From Nitrospinales bacterium (GTDB taxonomy: Bacteria; Nitrospinota; Nitrospinia; Nitrospinales; VA-1): a DNA stretch of 32,236 bases. The DNA is taken from positions 1-32,236 of the forward strand of contig JAKUOQ010000011.1 in NCBI GenBank assembly GCA_022450865.1, in the 5' to 3' direction. The number at the start of each line of letters is the position of its first letter. The stretch's first letter is position 1. The position numbers and the translations under genes were made by a program. Below, piece by piece: positions 9,958-19,329 of this stretch. The notes below the pieces were generated by a model. That model saw nothing but the letters and a program-made list of their open reading frames with translations, was not told the origin of the DNA and did not search any database.

Positions 9958-10012
9958 GCTTCCCCCTTCCAGGTTTCCATAACAGTTCTCAATATATATT
10001 TATTTTAACAAA

Positions 10013-10732
10013 TTAAATTACAAGGCTTTGATTGACTGAATTGACATTTCCATCAATCAACTCCAGCACCCTATCTAACTGCCCTGCAACTCTTTGGCTA
10101 TGGGTGACGAGAACAAAAGTCTGATTAAACTCTTTATTAAGCCTGCGAATCAACTCGATCAATTGATCACTAGCATAGGCATCAAGATTCCCAGTGGGCT
10201 CATCGGCTAATAACAAATCCGGCTGATTCATCAATCCTCTTGCTAAAGCAACACGCTGACTTTCTCCCCCCGAAAGCTCTCCTGGTGTATGATTCATTCT
10301 GTCTTTCATTCCAACCTCACACAAAAGATACTCCGCTCTTTCTTTTGCAATCGAAACTTTTTTATTTTGAATAAGAGCAGGAAACATGGTGTTTTCTAGG
10401 GCTGTAAAATCTGGTAATAAATTAAAAAACTGAAAAACAAATCCAATGTGAATGTTACGGAATTTTTCTAAAAAGGAATTTCCTTGCTTGTAAATATTCT
10501 CTTCCTTAAATAATACTTGACCCTTTAATGGTTTATCGAGCCCTCCGAGAACATGTAGCAAAGTGCTTTTCCCCACGCCTGATGCCCCTACGATTCCTAG
10601 CACCTCTCCTGAAAATACCTTAAGGTAAGTCTCACTAAGAACATGGATGATCTCGTGCTTGGTCGCATAGCTTTTATCTACCCCTCTCGCTTCAATAAGA
10701 CATTTTCGATTCATTTTATCAGCATCATTCAT
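10013..10732 (-). CDS. lolD: Lipoprotein-releasing ABC transporter ATP-binding protein LolD
   Basis: Walker A 'GASGVGKSTLLHVLGGLD', 'IGFVFQFFNLLPDFTALENTMFPALI', 'GELSGGESQRVALARGLMNQPDLLLADEPTGNLD'. Start chosen at MNDADK, overlapping the stop codon of the upstream lolC/E gene (ATGAATGA). Confidence 0.93.
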   Translation of the reverse strand: MNDADKMNRKCLIEARGVDKSYATKHEIIHVLSETYLKVFSGEVLGIVGASGVGKSTLLHVLGGLDKPLKGQVLFKEENIYKQGNSFLEKFRNIHIGFVFQFFNLLPDFTALENTMFPALIQNKKVSIAKERAEYLLCEVGMKDRMNHTPGELSGGESQRVALARGLMNQPDLLLADEPTGNLDAYASDQLIELIRRLNKEFNQTFVLVTHSQRVAGQLDRVLELIDGNVNSVNQSLVI

Positions 10733-11993
10733 AACGCAAACCATCCACAGGGTCCATTCGAGAAGCTCGCCATGCCGGATATAAAGAAGCTAAAAAACAA
10801 ATAGCTATAGAAAACACAACAATGAGAAATGAATCCAAATATTGAATTTCGGAAGGCAGTTTATCGAGATAATACACATCATTCGGGAAAGCAGTTATTC
10901 CAAATAAATTTTCAATGAAACCCACTATATCGTTAAGGTTGGGAACAATTGCGAAACCCCCAATACAGCCTATTAATGTCCCTGTTACTCCAATTATCAA
11001 TCCCTGAAAACTGAAAATCTTCATTATGCTGGCACGCGATGCCCCCATCGACTTTAAGATTGCTATCTCCTTGGTTTTTTCCATGACCACCATAAATAAC
11101 GTGCTAACTATATTAAATGCTGCCACCAGAATAATTAAAATTAAAATAATGAACATCACAATTTTTTCAAGCCGTAAAGCCGAAAAAAGGTTTTTATTCA
11201 TCCGCATCCAATCCCTTGCATAATAAGGGAAGCCAAGACTTTCCTGCAGAGATTTTGCAATTTTATCCGCATGATCTATATCATCTACGCGAATTTCAAT
11301 CCCGCTCACTTTTTTCTTCATCGAAAAAAACTTTTGTGCTGACTGTATAGAAATAAAAGCTAGGCTGGAATCATATTCAAACATTCCAGATTCAAACAAA
11401 CCCGCTACTTTATAAAGCTTAATTTTCGGAACTAGCCCCATAGGAGTTAAATGGGATGCAGGGGCAACCATTGACACCGTATCATCCATCTGCACGCCCA
11501 TTTTATGCGCCAGCTCCTTCCCTAAAATTATCTTTTCACGGTGAGAACCTGAAGTAACATTCTTATTTTTTTTCAACACCCCTATTTCACCTCGAACCAT
11601 GTTCTTCTCAAGATCCGAAACCATTGCTTCTCGGTTAGGGTCAACCCCGCGAATAACCACTCCTGAAGAATGATCACCAAAAGTCAGCATTACTTGATTT
11701 AAAATAAAGGGCGCCGCAGCCTTTACTCCTTTAACCTCCATTACCTTTTTCAAAACAAATTCAAAATTATCCATTCCGGACTGGGTAATATTGGTGACTA
11801 CTATATGACTGTTTGTTCCGAGAATTTTATCTCTAAGGTCTTTTCCAAAACCGGACATCACAGCTATGACAACGATTAACGCCATCACGCCCAAAGCCAC
11901 ACCCCCAATAGATATCCAAGTGTTAAGGGAAATAAACTTTTGCTCACGTTTGGCTTTGAGATGACGCAGGCTGACAAAAATTTCAAAGGCCAT
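10725..11993 (-). CDS. Lipoprotein-releasing ABC transporter permease (LolC/LolE family)
   Basis: 'MAFEIFVSLRHLKAKREQKFISLNTWISIGGVALGVMALIVVIAVMSGFGKDLRDKILGTNSHI', 'MEKTKEIAILKSMGAS', 'SLYPAWRASRMDPVDGLRYE'. Confidence 0.93.
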   Translation of the reverse strand: MAFEIFVSLRHLKAKREQKFISLNTWISIGGVALGVMALIVVIAVMSGFGKDLRDKILGTNSHIVVTNITQSGMDNFEFVLKKVMEVKGVKAAAPFILNQVMLTFGDHSSGVVIRGVDPNREAMVSDLEKNMVRGEIGVLKKNKNVTSGSHREKIILGKELAHKMGVQMDDTVSMVAPASHLTPMGLVPKIKLYKVAGLFESGMFEYDSSLAFISIQSAQKFFSMKKKVSGIEIRVDDIDHADKIAKSLQESLGFPYYARDWMRMNKNLFSALRLEKIVMFIILILIILVAAFNIVSTLFMVVMEKTKEIAILKSMGASRASIMKIFSFQGLIIGVTGTLIGCIGGFAIVPNLNDIVGFIENLFGITAFPNDVYYLDKLPSEIQYLDSFLIVVFSIAICFLASLYPAWRASRMDPVDGLRYE

Positions 11994-12006
11994 ATAAGGG
12001 GGTGAA

Positions 12007-13530
12007 TCAAGGACTGGTCCCTGACTCCTTTTTTAATTGAGGGAAAAGAATCACATCACGGATAGAAGGGCTATCGGTGAACAACATAACCAACCGGTCA
12101 ATACCAATTCCTTCTCCAGCCGTGGGTGGCATACCGTATTCAAGGGCACGTATAAAATCATTATCCATCCAGTGCGCTTCATCATCACCTGCCTGACGTT
12201 CCGCTACCTGGCCTTCAAATCTCTTCTTTTGATCAATAGGATCATTCAATTCGGTATACGCATTGGCTATTTCCTTGCGACCAATAAACAGTTCAAATCG
12301 CTCGACCAAACCTGGATCATCTTCCTTTTTCTTGGAAAGAGGAGATAATGCTAAGGGGTAGTCTATAATAAAAGTGGGTTGCGACAAATTAGGTTCAACA
12401 AAATGATCAAACAGTTTTGCCAGGATTTTGTCATGGCTATCTTTTTTTTCCAGCACCACTTTATTTTCCAAAGCAAAAGCTACGGTCTTTTGCGGGTCAT
12501 CTAAATGTTCTTCCGCAACACCGCCGATTTCAATCAAGGATTGTCGAAAGGTGCAACGCCGAAAGGGCTGAGAAAAATCGATCATCTCCGTCACGGATTC
12601 TCCAGCCACAATGCTGGTATATGGAAACATAAAATTATTTTCAGGAAAAACCTTTTTACATATAAAACGGAATAGATCTTCAGTTAAATCCATCAGATCG
12701 TTATAATCAGCATATGCGGTATAGAACTCGACCATGGTAAATTCAGGATTGTGCTCGGTAGAAATACCCTCGTTACGAAAATTTCGGTTGATCTCGTAAA
12801 CTCTTTCAATCCCTCCCACCACTAGACGCTTTAAATAAAGCTCCGGCGCAACCCGAAGATAAAGGTCCATATCCAACGCATTGTGATGGGTTTTGAAAGG
12901 CCGAGCAGTTGCCCCCCCTGGGATGGACTGCATCATCGGAGTTTCAACCTCGAGATAATCCCGATCATTTAAATAATCACGAAGAGCAGAGATAATCTTG
13001 CTACGTAGAATGAAAACTTTTTTAACATCCGGATTAACGATTAAATCGACATAACGTTGTCTGTAACGCAACTCAACATCTTTCAATCCATGCCACTTTT
13101 CCGGAAGGGGAAGTAATGATTTGGATAATAAAGTGGTCTTAGTTGCAAACAAGGTCAATTCACCCGTTTTTGTTTTAGATACTCTTCCCTCAACCCCAAT
13201 GATATCTCCGATATCAAACTTTCCAAACAATTCATAAGCTTCTTCACCCAATGCATTTTTATTGATAAAAACCTGTATCTGTCCGGTGGAGTCCTGAATA
13301 TTTACAAAAGTGGTTTTACCATGTTTGCGTCGTGTCATAATGCGACCCGCTGCTATACAAGTATGGTTCTTCTCCTCTAATTCTTCTTTACTTTCTAAAG
13401 CAAAATTATCTACCAGTGATTTAATGACAGTGTCAACTTTAAACCGGTTGATGTAAGGGGCTATTCCCTTCCCTCTCAGATCTTGAAGTTTGTCATGCCT
13501 CAGTTTGATCAGATGTCCTAATTCTTCCAT
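12007..13530 (-). CDS. lysS: Lysyl-tRNA synthetase (class II)
   Basis: OB-fold '[28 protein letters not shown]', class II motifs '[10 protein letters not shown]', '[20 protein letters not shown]', '[18 protein letters not shown]'. Confidence 0.97.
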   Translation of the reverse strand: MEELGHLIKLRHDKLQDLRGKGIAPYINRFKVDTVIKSLVDNFALESKEELEEKNHTCIAAGRIMTRRKHGKTTFVNIQDSTGQIQVFINKNALGEEAYELFGKFDIGDIIGVEGRVSKTKTGELTLFATKTTLLSKSLLPLPEKWHGLKDVELRYRQRYVDLIVNPDVKKVFILRSKIISALRDYLNDRDYLEVETPMMQSIPGGATARPFKTHHNALDMDLYLRVAPELYLKRLVVGGIERVYEINRNFRNEGISTEHNPEFTMVEFYTAYADYNDLMDLTEDLFRFICKKVFPENNFMFPYTSIVAGESVTEMIDFSQPFRRCTFRQSLIEIGGVAEEHLDDPQKTVAFALENKVVLEKKDSHDKILAKLFDHFVEPNLSQPTFIIDYPLALSPLSKKKEDDPGLVERFELFIGRKEIANAYTELNDPIDQKKRFEGQVAERQAGDDEAHWMDNDFIRALEYGMPPTAGEGIGIDRLVMLFTDSPSIRDVILFPQLKKESGTSP

Positions 13531-13622
13531 GAAAAATTTAATTCTTTATAGAGTGTGTATTGGGGAAATGGTTTTAAATTACAGTATTTGTCCAAACAGC
13601 ATACTTAGAGAACAACAAGATA

Positions 13623-15206
13623 TTATCTAGCGAATTCCGTAAATCGAGATTCACGCACCACAGTAACTTTAATTTCACCGGGATACGTCACCTCTTTTTC
13701 AATTCTCTTCGCCACATCGCGTGCGAGGATATTTGCACTTTGATCATCAGTTCCACTTGGTGCGACAATAATTCGAACTTCGCGACCCGATTGAATTGCA
13801 AAAGTTTTTTGCACACCCTTAAATGAATCGCCAATTTCTTCCAGTTGCGTCATTCGTTTAACATAAGTTTCCAACATTTCACGTCGCGCACCCGGTCTCG
13901 ATGCAGAAATCGTATCACCTGCAGCAACGAGAACAGCATAGGGAGATTCCGCTTCACAATCTTCATGATGCGCCGCAATAGAATTTATCACGAACGGATG
14001 CTCACCATAGCGTTTAGCAATATCAACCCCTAAAGAAGTATGAGTGCCATCCGTTTGATGATCAATAGCCTTACCAATGTCGTGCAATAGCCCTGAACGC
14101 TTTGCCATGTTTTCGTTTAAACCGAGCTCAACCGCAATGGCCCCACAAACAAACGCTACTTCCTGAACATGGTTGAGAACGTTTTGCGTATAGCTAGTAC
14201 GATATTTTAGTCTACCAAGAAGCTTGACAATTTCAGGGTGTACATTGTCGATCCCAACATTAATAATCGCTTGCTCCCCCGCTTTCTGAATCTCTTCGGT
14301 CACTTCTTTTTTACATTTTGTAACCATTTCTTCAATTCGGCCAGGATGAATACGGCCATCGAGAGTTAAATGATTAAGAGTTCGCCGTGCAACTTCCCGA
14401 CGAATCGGATCAAAACCGGACAACACAACAGCACCCGGAGTATCATCAATGATCAAATCAATTCCTGTTGCCTGTTCAAGTGCACGTATATTTCTCCCTT
14501 CACGACCAATAATACGACCCTTGATATCATCACTCGGTAATTCGACAACAGAAACGGTTGTCTCCGCGACGTGGTCTGAAGCCAGTCTTTGTACCGCCAT
14601 GGTGATTAGTTTTCGGGCTTCTTCATCGGCTTGCGATTTTACCTTGTCTTCAATTTTCTTTACTTCACGCGCCGCATCCATCTTGGCTTCATCAATAATT
14701 TTATTCTTTACCTCTTCACGCGCCTTTTCTGCAGTATAGGAACCGATCACTTCCAAGTTTCGCAGTTCTTCTGCAACCAATTTCTGGTATTCGTTTCTTT
14801 GTTGCTCGACGTCTTTCTCCTTTTCATCCAGCACTGCAGATTTGGCTTTGACTTTCTGTTCATTCGACTGAAAATTTTCAATGTCATTTCTTAATTTTCT
14901 GTCTTTTTTCTCCAGCTCTTTTTCCAGTTCACCCAGACTATTGCGTTTCGCCCTCATCTCATTTTCTAAACCACTTTTAAGGGCTAGGGATTTTTCCTTC
15001 GCTTCGATTTCAGCTATTTTGAAGCGACTTTCCACTTCTTTTTCGGTTTCCTTGATAATTTTTTGACGGCGTACTTCCGCTTCTTTGATTTGATATTCCG
15101 TAAATAACTTTCGCAAAAAATAACCTATCGCATAACCCATCGCCAGCAAAAATGTCATCCCGAGAATCAAGGGAATAAAATCTATTTTTATTGTATTAAA
15201 TTCCAT
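13623..15206 (-). CDS. rny: Ribonuclease Y
   Basis: N-terminal TM plus coiled coil, KH domain '[47 protein letters not shown]', HD motif '[14 protein letters not shown]'. Confidence 0.97.
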   Translation of the reverse strand: MEFNTIKIDFIPLILGMTFLLAMGYAIGYFLRKLFTEYQIKEAEVRRQKIIKETEKEVESRFKIAEIEAKEKSLALKSGLENEMRAKRNSLGELEKELEKKDRKLRNDIENFQSNEQKVKAKSAVLDEKEKDVEQQRNEYQKLVAEELRNLEVIGSYTAEKAREEVKNKIIDEAKMDAAREVKKIEDKVKSQADEEARKLITMAVQRLASDHVAETTVSVVELPSDDIKGRIIGREGRNIRALEQATGIDLIIDDTPGAVVLSGFDPIRREVARRTLNHLTLDGRIHPGRIEEMVTKCKKEVTEEIQKAGEQAIINVGIDNVHPEIVKLLGRLKYRTSYTQNVLNHVQEVAFVCGAIAVELGLNENMAKRSGLLHDIGKAIDHQTDGTHTSLGVDIAKRYGEHPFVINSIAAHHEDCEAESPYAVLVAAGDTISASRPGARREMLETYVKRMTQLEEIGDSFKGVQKTFAIQSGREVRIIVAPSGTDDQSANILARDVAKRIEKEVTYPGEIKVTVVRESRFTEFAR

Positions 15207-15256
15207 TTTAAATACCTCAATTATAGTTATAAGGTACTAAAGGCTTTGTGAAAACA

Positions 15257-15847
15257 TTAGCCCTTTAACAACCCTTCTTCGGTAATAACTTTTTGCACCT
15301 TTTTATCCCATGAATCCTGATGCAGGGAGCCCAGTATTTGAAAACTATAAGCGATCCCTATACTTAGGGAATTTTCTGGCAACTCCTCAAACAATCTGTC
15401 GAAATAACCGCGTCCAGAACCTATCCGCCCACCAGAACAATCAAATGCTAACCCAGGCGTGACAACAGCGTCTATTTTATTGGGCGAAACGATTTGGATA
15501 TAGGCCCCAGAAGGCTCTCTAATACCAAAATTATTGAGCTCAAAATCCGTTTCCAAGCTTTTGATCTCACAAATTTCTATTTCCTTCCCATTTTTTTTGA
15601 TCCGCGGAACATAGACTTTTTTATGCAACAATAAAGAGCGCACAATCATCGCATCCGTGCTCACCTCTTTTCCAAACGAGAGGTAATATAAAATATGTTG
15701 GCGACACAAAAAATCTTCACAGGAAAACAAATTCTTCTCTATCTTCCTGCTTAACTCAATAATCTCTTTCGCGTTCAGATCATTTCTACGCTGGGTCATC
15801 ATCTTCCGGACGGCCACCTTATCTAATTTTAGATTAGTACAAGCCAT
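15257..15847 (-). CDS. 5-formyltetrahydrofolate cyclo-ligase family protein
   Basis: 'VRKMMTQRRNDL', 'DAVVTPGLAFDCSGGRIGSGRGYFDRLFEE' signature; lies downstream of 6S RNA as in the ssrS-ygfA arrangement. Confidence 0.93.
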   Translation of the reverse strand: MACTNLKLDKVAVRKMMTQRRNDLNAKEIIELSRKIEKNLFSCEDFLCRQHILYYLSFGKEVSTDAMIVRSLLLHKKVYVPRIKKNGKEIEICEIKSLETDFELNNFGIREPSGAYIQIVSPNKIDAVVTPGLAFDCSGGRIGSGRGYFDRLFEELPENSLSIGIAYSFQILGSLHQDSWDKKVQKVITEEGLLKG

Positions 15848-16015
15848 ATTCCAGCCGATCTTACTGAATAAAAATACGAACCCCGTATAATCAACCAGGG
15901 AAATAAAGAAGCTTTAGGTTTGAACAGAAATGTCAGGTAGTCGCCTGATACTAGCAGGCCTGACAGGAGAGATAAAATAAGGTGGGCTACCCTTAGGTCA
16001 TTTTGATTAAATATT

Positions 16016-16044
16016 CAAAAAACGAAACTCAATATACGTTTCGT
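16016..16044 (-). terminator. Candidate Rho-independent terminator downstream of the 6S RNA
   Basis: Minus strand reads ACGAAAC GTATATTGA GTTTCGT TTTTT: 7-bp stem (16022-16028 and 16038-16044) followed by a T run. AT-rich stem, so moderate support only. Confidence 0.45.
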
Positions 16045-16159
16045 ACAAAATAATCGCTCCACACAATAGACCCAGAATCCTTTAAAAACAAAATCTGGGA
16101 TATATAATCAGGCTTGCTTGGCTTTCTATCACCCTGCAGCTCTTGATACAATTAATAAA

Positions 16160-16345
16160 GTCCCCCCGTCCATGCCCGTGCAAAAACTATTTTTTGAACC
16201 TGTCAAGGACAGGTGGGGTATCCGTAAACTGCTTTAGGCTTCCGACCTTTAGAGGAGGGCTTGCACACCGCAGCTGATTCATCAACCCCTTTTACGAACT
16301 GTTGGCTCAAGAAATGAAATTTTTACTCGACCACAACAGGGAGAC
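16160..16345 (-). ncRNA. ssrS: 6S RNA
   Basis: Minus strand has an apical arm 'GCGGTGTGCAAGCCCTCC...GGTCGGAAGCCTAAAGCAG' resembling E. coli 'GCGGTTGGTGAGCATGCTCGG...GAGAAGCCTTAAAACTG', and 'CCCACCTGTCCTTGACAGGTTCAA' resembling 'TTCACCTTGAACCAAGGGTTCAAGG'. A terminal stem GTCTCCCTGTT/GACGGGGGGAC closes a 186-nt RNA. It lies between zapA and the 5-FCL gene. Confidence 0.88.
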
Positions 16346-16418
16346 AATACCTTCATTTGGCCACATGCTAACACAACGATTAAACACCCTCAAGGGCTAT
16401 GTGAGTTCATACAACCTT

Positions 16419-16709
16419 TTATTTTTCAAAATTATGCAGTTCATTTTCCAACGCGTCCACCAACTGTTCTATTTTTTCTTCCTGGTCTTGGTCCTTAACC
16501 TGAGTTTTCTTTTGTAACTGCAATGTTTCTTGAGCAATATTAAGAGCTGCAAGCACCGCAAGATCCAAAGAAGGGGGTTTTTTTCCTAACCCAGCCAACT
16601 CATGCATTTTCGCATCGACATAAGCAGCAGCCTCTTCTATGCTGACTTCACTCGAAGAGCTTTTCAAGCTATAGGTCTTACCGTAAATGGTTATTTTTGC
16701 CATCGTCAA
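16419..16709 (-). CDS. zapA: Cell division protein ZapA
   Basis: 'AKITIYGKTYSLKSSSSEVSIEEAAAYVDAKMHELA...LDLAVLAALNIAQETLQLQ' ZapA signature with a C-terminal coiled coil. Confidence 0.92.
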   Translation of the reverse strand: MTMAKITIYGKTYSLKSSSSEVSIEEAAAYVDAKMHELAGLGKKPPSLDLAVLAALNIAQETLQLQKKTQVKDQDQEEKIEQLVDALENELHNFEK

Positions 16710-16710
16710 A

Positions 16711-16989
16711 TTAGGTTAAATCAAAATTTTCCAGTTTTTCTAATAAATTAGCCACCTTTTCGCGGATCTGTTTCTTGGTATTTTCATTATTTTTATTTTT
16801 CATTTCTAGATCCGAGAGACGTTCAAGTTTGTCCTTAGTGAATTCTTTTTCATTCGCTAGAGATTCACCTTTCTGGATCAAACCTTCCATCTGCAGGGTC
16901 AACTTGTCGTTCTCATCTTTAAGTCGGCGGCACACTTCAATTAAAGTTGAAACACCTGCTTCTAACTGTTCCATATCGGGTTTAGACAT
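16711..16989 (-). CDS. Small coiled-coil protein, ZapB-like
   Basis: 'MSKPDMEQLEAGVSTLIEVCRRLKDENDKLTLQMEGLIQKGESLANEKEFTKDKLERL...' heptad-rich, adjacent to zapA. Start set at the internal MSKPDM; the track start at 17010 is a longer alternative. Confidence 0.7.
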   Translation of the reverse strand: MSKPDMEQLEAGVSTLIEVCRRLKDENDKLTLQMEGLIQKGESLANEKEFTKDKLERLSDLEMKNKNNENTKKQIREKVANLLEKLENFDLT

Positions 16990-17044
16990 AACAGAATCGT
17001 AGCACCCCAAAATTAGGGTGTCAATGGGGCTTAAACAAGAACAA

Positions 17045-19120
17045 TTAGTCTCTTAGAGACGCGGCTAGCTCCGCCTTCAGCGTTTGAACGATAGTTTCAA
17101 ACAGTGGGTTGACATCATCATCGGATAAAGTTCGGTCTTTAGACTGAAAAGAAAGAGCATAAGTAAGGCTTTTTTTATCAGACTGAATTTTTTTTCCTTC
17201 AAAATGGTCATACAACTCAACTCGACTTAAAAGAGGGTAACCCGTCTTTAAAATCAGATCCGAAACTTGCTGCGAAGTAACCTGTCGATCGACTAGAATA
17301 GAAATATCCCGGTAGGTTTCCGGAAATTTGGCAATGTTTTGAAAACGAGTACGCGGGGGAAGCGAATCCTCCATCGCCTGCAAATCCATTTCCCACACGA
17401 AAACTTTTTCCATAATTCCCGTATTTTCAGGTGAAAGTTCACCCAAATAGCCCAGAACATTATCGCCAGATTTGCAGTTTACTGATTTTTCTGGCAGCAA
17501 AAAGGGCTTTTCTGCTTCTGCCAAAAAATCTATCTGTAACCCACATTGAGAACATAATTTATCAAATGCTCCTTTCAAATCATAAAAATCATATTCCTTG
17601 CCACGAGGTTTCCATGGGGTAAGTTCATAGGGACCCAAAACTGCAGCCGTCAGAACTGTTTTTTCAATTCGGTTACCTTGAGAATCGCAAAAATAAACGC
17701 TTCCAATCTCAAAAAGCTTTAGAGGCTTTTGCCCTTTACTCAAATTATTTGAAATGGTCTTCAGTAATCCAGGTATCAAACTGGTCCTCATGGTATCGTT
17801 TTCAGAACTTAAAGGATTTTTCAATGGAATTACTTTATCTCTAGTCGTTGCAAAGGATGACAAATAACCTTCAGCTTTTTCGCGTTCTACAAAACTAAAA
17901 TGAACCGTTTCAGAAAAACCTGTATAACAAAGTACATCCCTAACTTTTCGCAATAAAGTTTGCTTGGCCGTGATTTGCACAGGGCGAACAGAAGCTATAG
18001 GAAAAACTGTTGCAACCTTGTCGAATCCATCGATTCGGGCAATTTCTTCGATCACATCTATTTCGCGTGTCAAATCTGGACGAAAACCAGGCACTTCGAC
18101 CTGTAAGGCTTCCTTATTTGAGTCTCCTTCGACCTTCAATCCCAACCGAGAAATGATTCCACTGATTTGCGCGGCACTAAACTCAGCCCCCAGAACCTGG
18201 TTTACACGTGGTACCCGTAACGACAATTGAATGTTCTCTCGTGTTTTAGGGTAAACATCAATCCTTCCTTTACATATATCACCCCCTGCAAGCTCTTTGA
18301 TCAAACAGGCGGCACGCGCTTGAGCATTGATGACTCCGTCCATATCAACACCCCTTTCGAACCGGTAGGAAGAGTCGGACCGTAACCCGTATTTTTTAGA
18401 TGCTTTTCGAATGGCAGCGGAATCAAAGCAGGCACTTTCCAAGACAACATTTTGAGTATTTTCCGTAACCTGACTATTGGTCCCGCCCATGACCCCTGCC
18501 AAGGCCACAGGTTTTTCTGCATCTGCAATAACCAAAGTATCTGGTTCAAGCTTCAACTTACTGCCATCGAGACTGGTAAACGGTTCGCCTTTTTTCGCGT
18601 TTCGAATAATGATTTTTTTCCCAGAGAGTAATTCGTAATCAAAAGCGTGCAAGGGTTGACCGTACTCCATCATTACAAAATTTGTTATATCTACAATATT
18701 GTTTATGGGTCGCAAACCAATGGCCAACAACCGATCACATAACCATTTAGGAGAGGGGCCTGGATTGACATTTTCAATCACTAAAGCCGAATAGCGAGGG
18801 CATAAGTTTTCTTGCTGATTTTCCACCGTTAATTTTTCTATGACAGGTACCGAACCCCAACTTTCCTCTAAAAATGCTAGGGCATCGGGGGAAGTAAATG
18901 TCTGCCCCATTAATGCAGAAACTTCACGAGCCACGCCCAAATGCGACAAACAATATCCCCGGTTAGGAGTCACATTCAATTCCAGCACATCGCCTTTTTC
19001 TTCATCGAGCATCTCGTGACTCTCAATCTCCAGACCCGCCATGGTTAGGACATGACCCAAGTCTTCCGCGGGAACATCGATATCCGTATATTCATTCAGC
19101 CAATTTACCTGAACTTTCAT
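17045..19120 (-). CDS. pheT: Phenylalanyl-tRNA synthetase beta subunit
   Basis: 'MKVQVNWLNEYTDIDVPAEDLGHVLTMAGLEIES', B3/B4 'PRYSALVIENV...INNIVDITNFVMMEYGQPLHAFD', B5 and C-terminal FDX-ACB 'FPETYRDISILVDRQV'. Confidence 0.97.
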   Translation of the reverse strand: MKVQVNWLNEYTDIDVPAEDLGHVLTMAGLEIESHEMLDEEKGDVLELNVTPNRGYCLSHLGVAREVSALMGQTFTSPDALAFLEESWGSVPVIEKLTVENQQENLCPRYSALVIENVNPGPSPKWLCDRLLAIGLRPINNIVDITNFVMMEYGQPLHAFDYELLSGKKIIIRNAKKGEPFTSLDGSKLKLEPDTLVIADAEKPVALAGVMGGTNSQVTENTQNVVLESACFDSAAIRKASKKYGLRSDSSYRFERGVDMDGVINAQARAACLIKELAGGDICKGRIDVYPKTRENIQLSLRVPRVNQVLGAEFSAAQISGIISRLGLKVEGDSNKEALQVEVPGFRPDLTREIDVIEEIARIDGFDKVATVFPIASVRPVQITAKQTLLRKVRDVLCYTGFSETVHFSFVEREKAEGYLSSFATTRDKVIPLKNPLSSENDTMRTSLIPGLLKTISNNLSKGQKPLKLFEIGSVYFCDSQGNRIEKTVLTAAVLGPYELTPWKPRGKEYDFYDLKGAFDKLCSQCGLQIDFLAEAEKPFLLPEKSVNCKSGDNVLGYLGELSPENTGIMEKVFVWEMDLQAMEDSLPPRTRFQNIAKFPETYRDISILVDRQVTSQQVSDLILKTGYPLLSRVELYDHFEGKKIQSDKKSLTYALSFQSKDRTLSDDDVNPLFETIVQTLKAELAASLRD

Positions 19121-19329
19121 CTTTCTCCTTCACTAGCTAACGCGAGCCACTCCGCGTGGAGTCCAAGATATTTCCCCTCATAACCCCAGTCGGCTAATAC
19201 TTCCTCCCACGATAGTGGGTCATGTGAGGATTATAAGTGAAGCATTTACAAAAATCTACGCAATCTCGGCATTGCAATTCCCTTATTTATAGGATATCAA
19301 GGGTTTCACATCCTTTATTTTCCTAATCT

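Noticed and set aside
14449-15066. Antisense + strand ORFs (14449-14739, 14631-14894, 14881-15066)
   Set aside because: Shadow frames over the rny coiled-coil and KH region; Ser/Phe-rich composition typical of the antisense of Lys/Glu-rich coding sequence.
16302-16517. ORF of 71 aa on + strand
   Set aside because: Overlaps the 6S RNA and the zapA 3' end in antisense; low-complexity hydrophobic C-terminus; no coding support.
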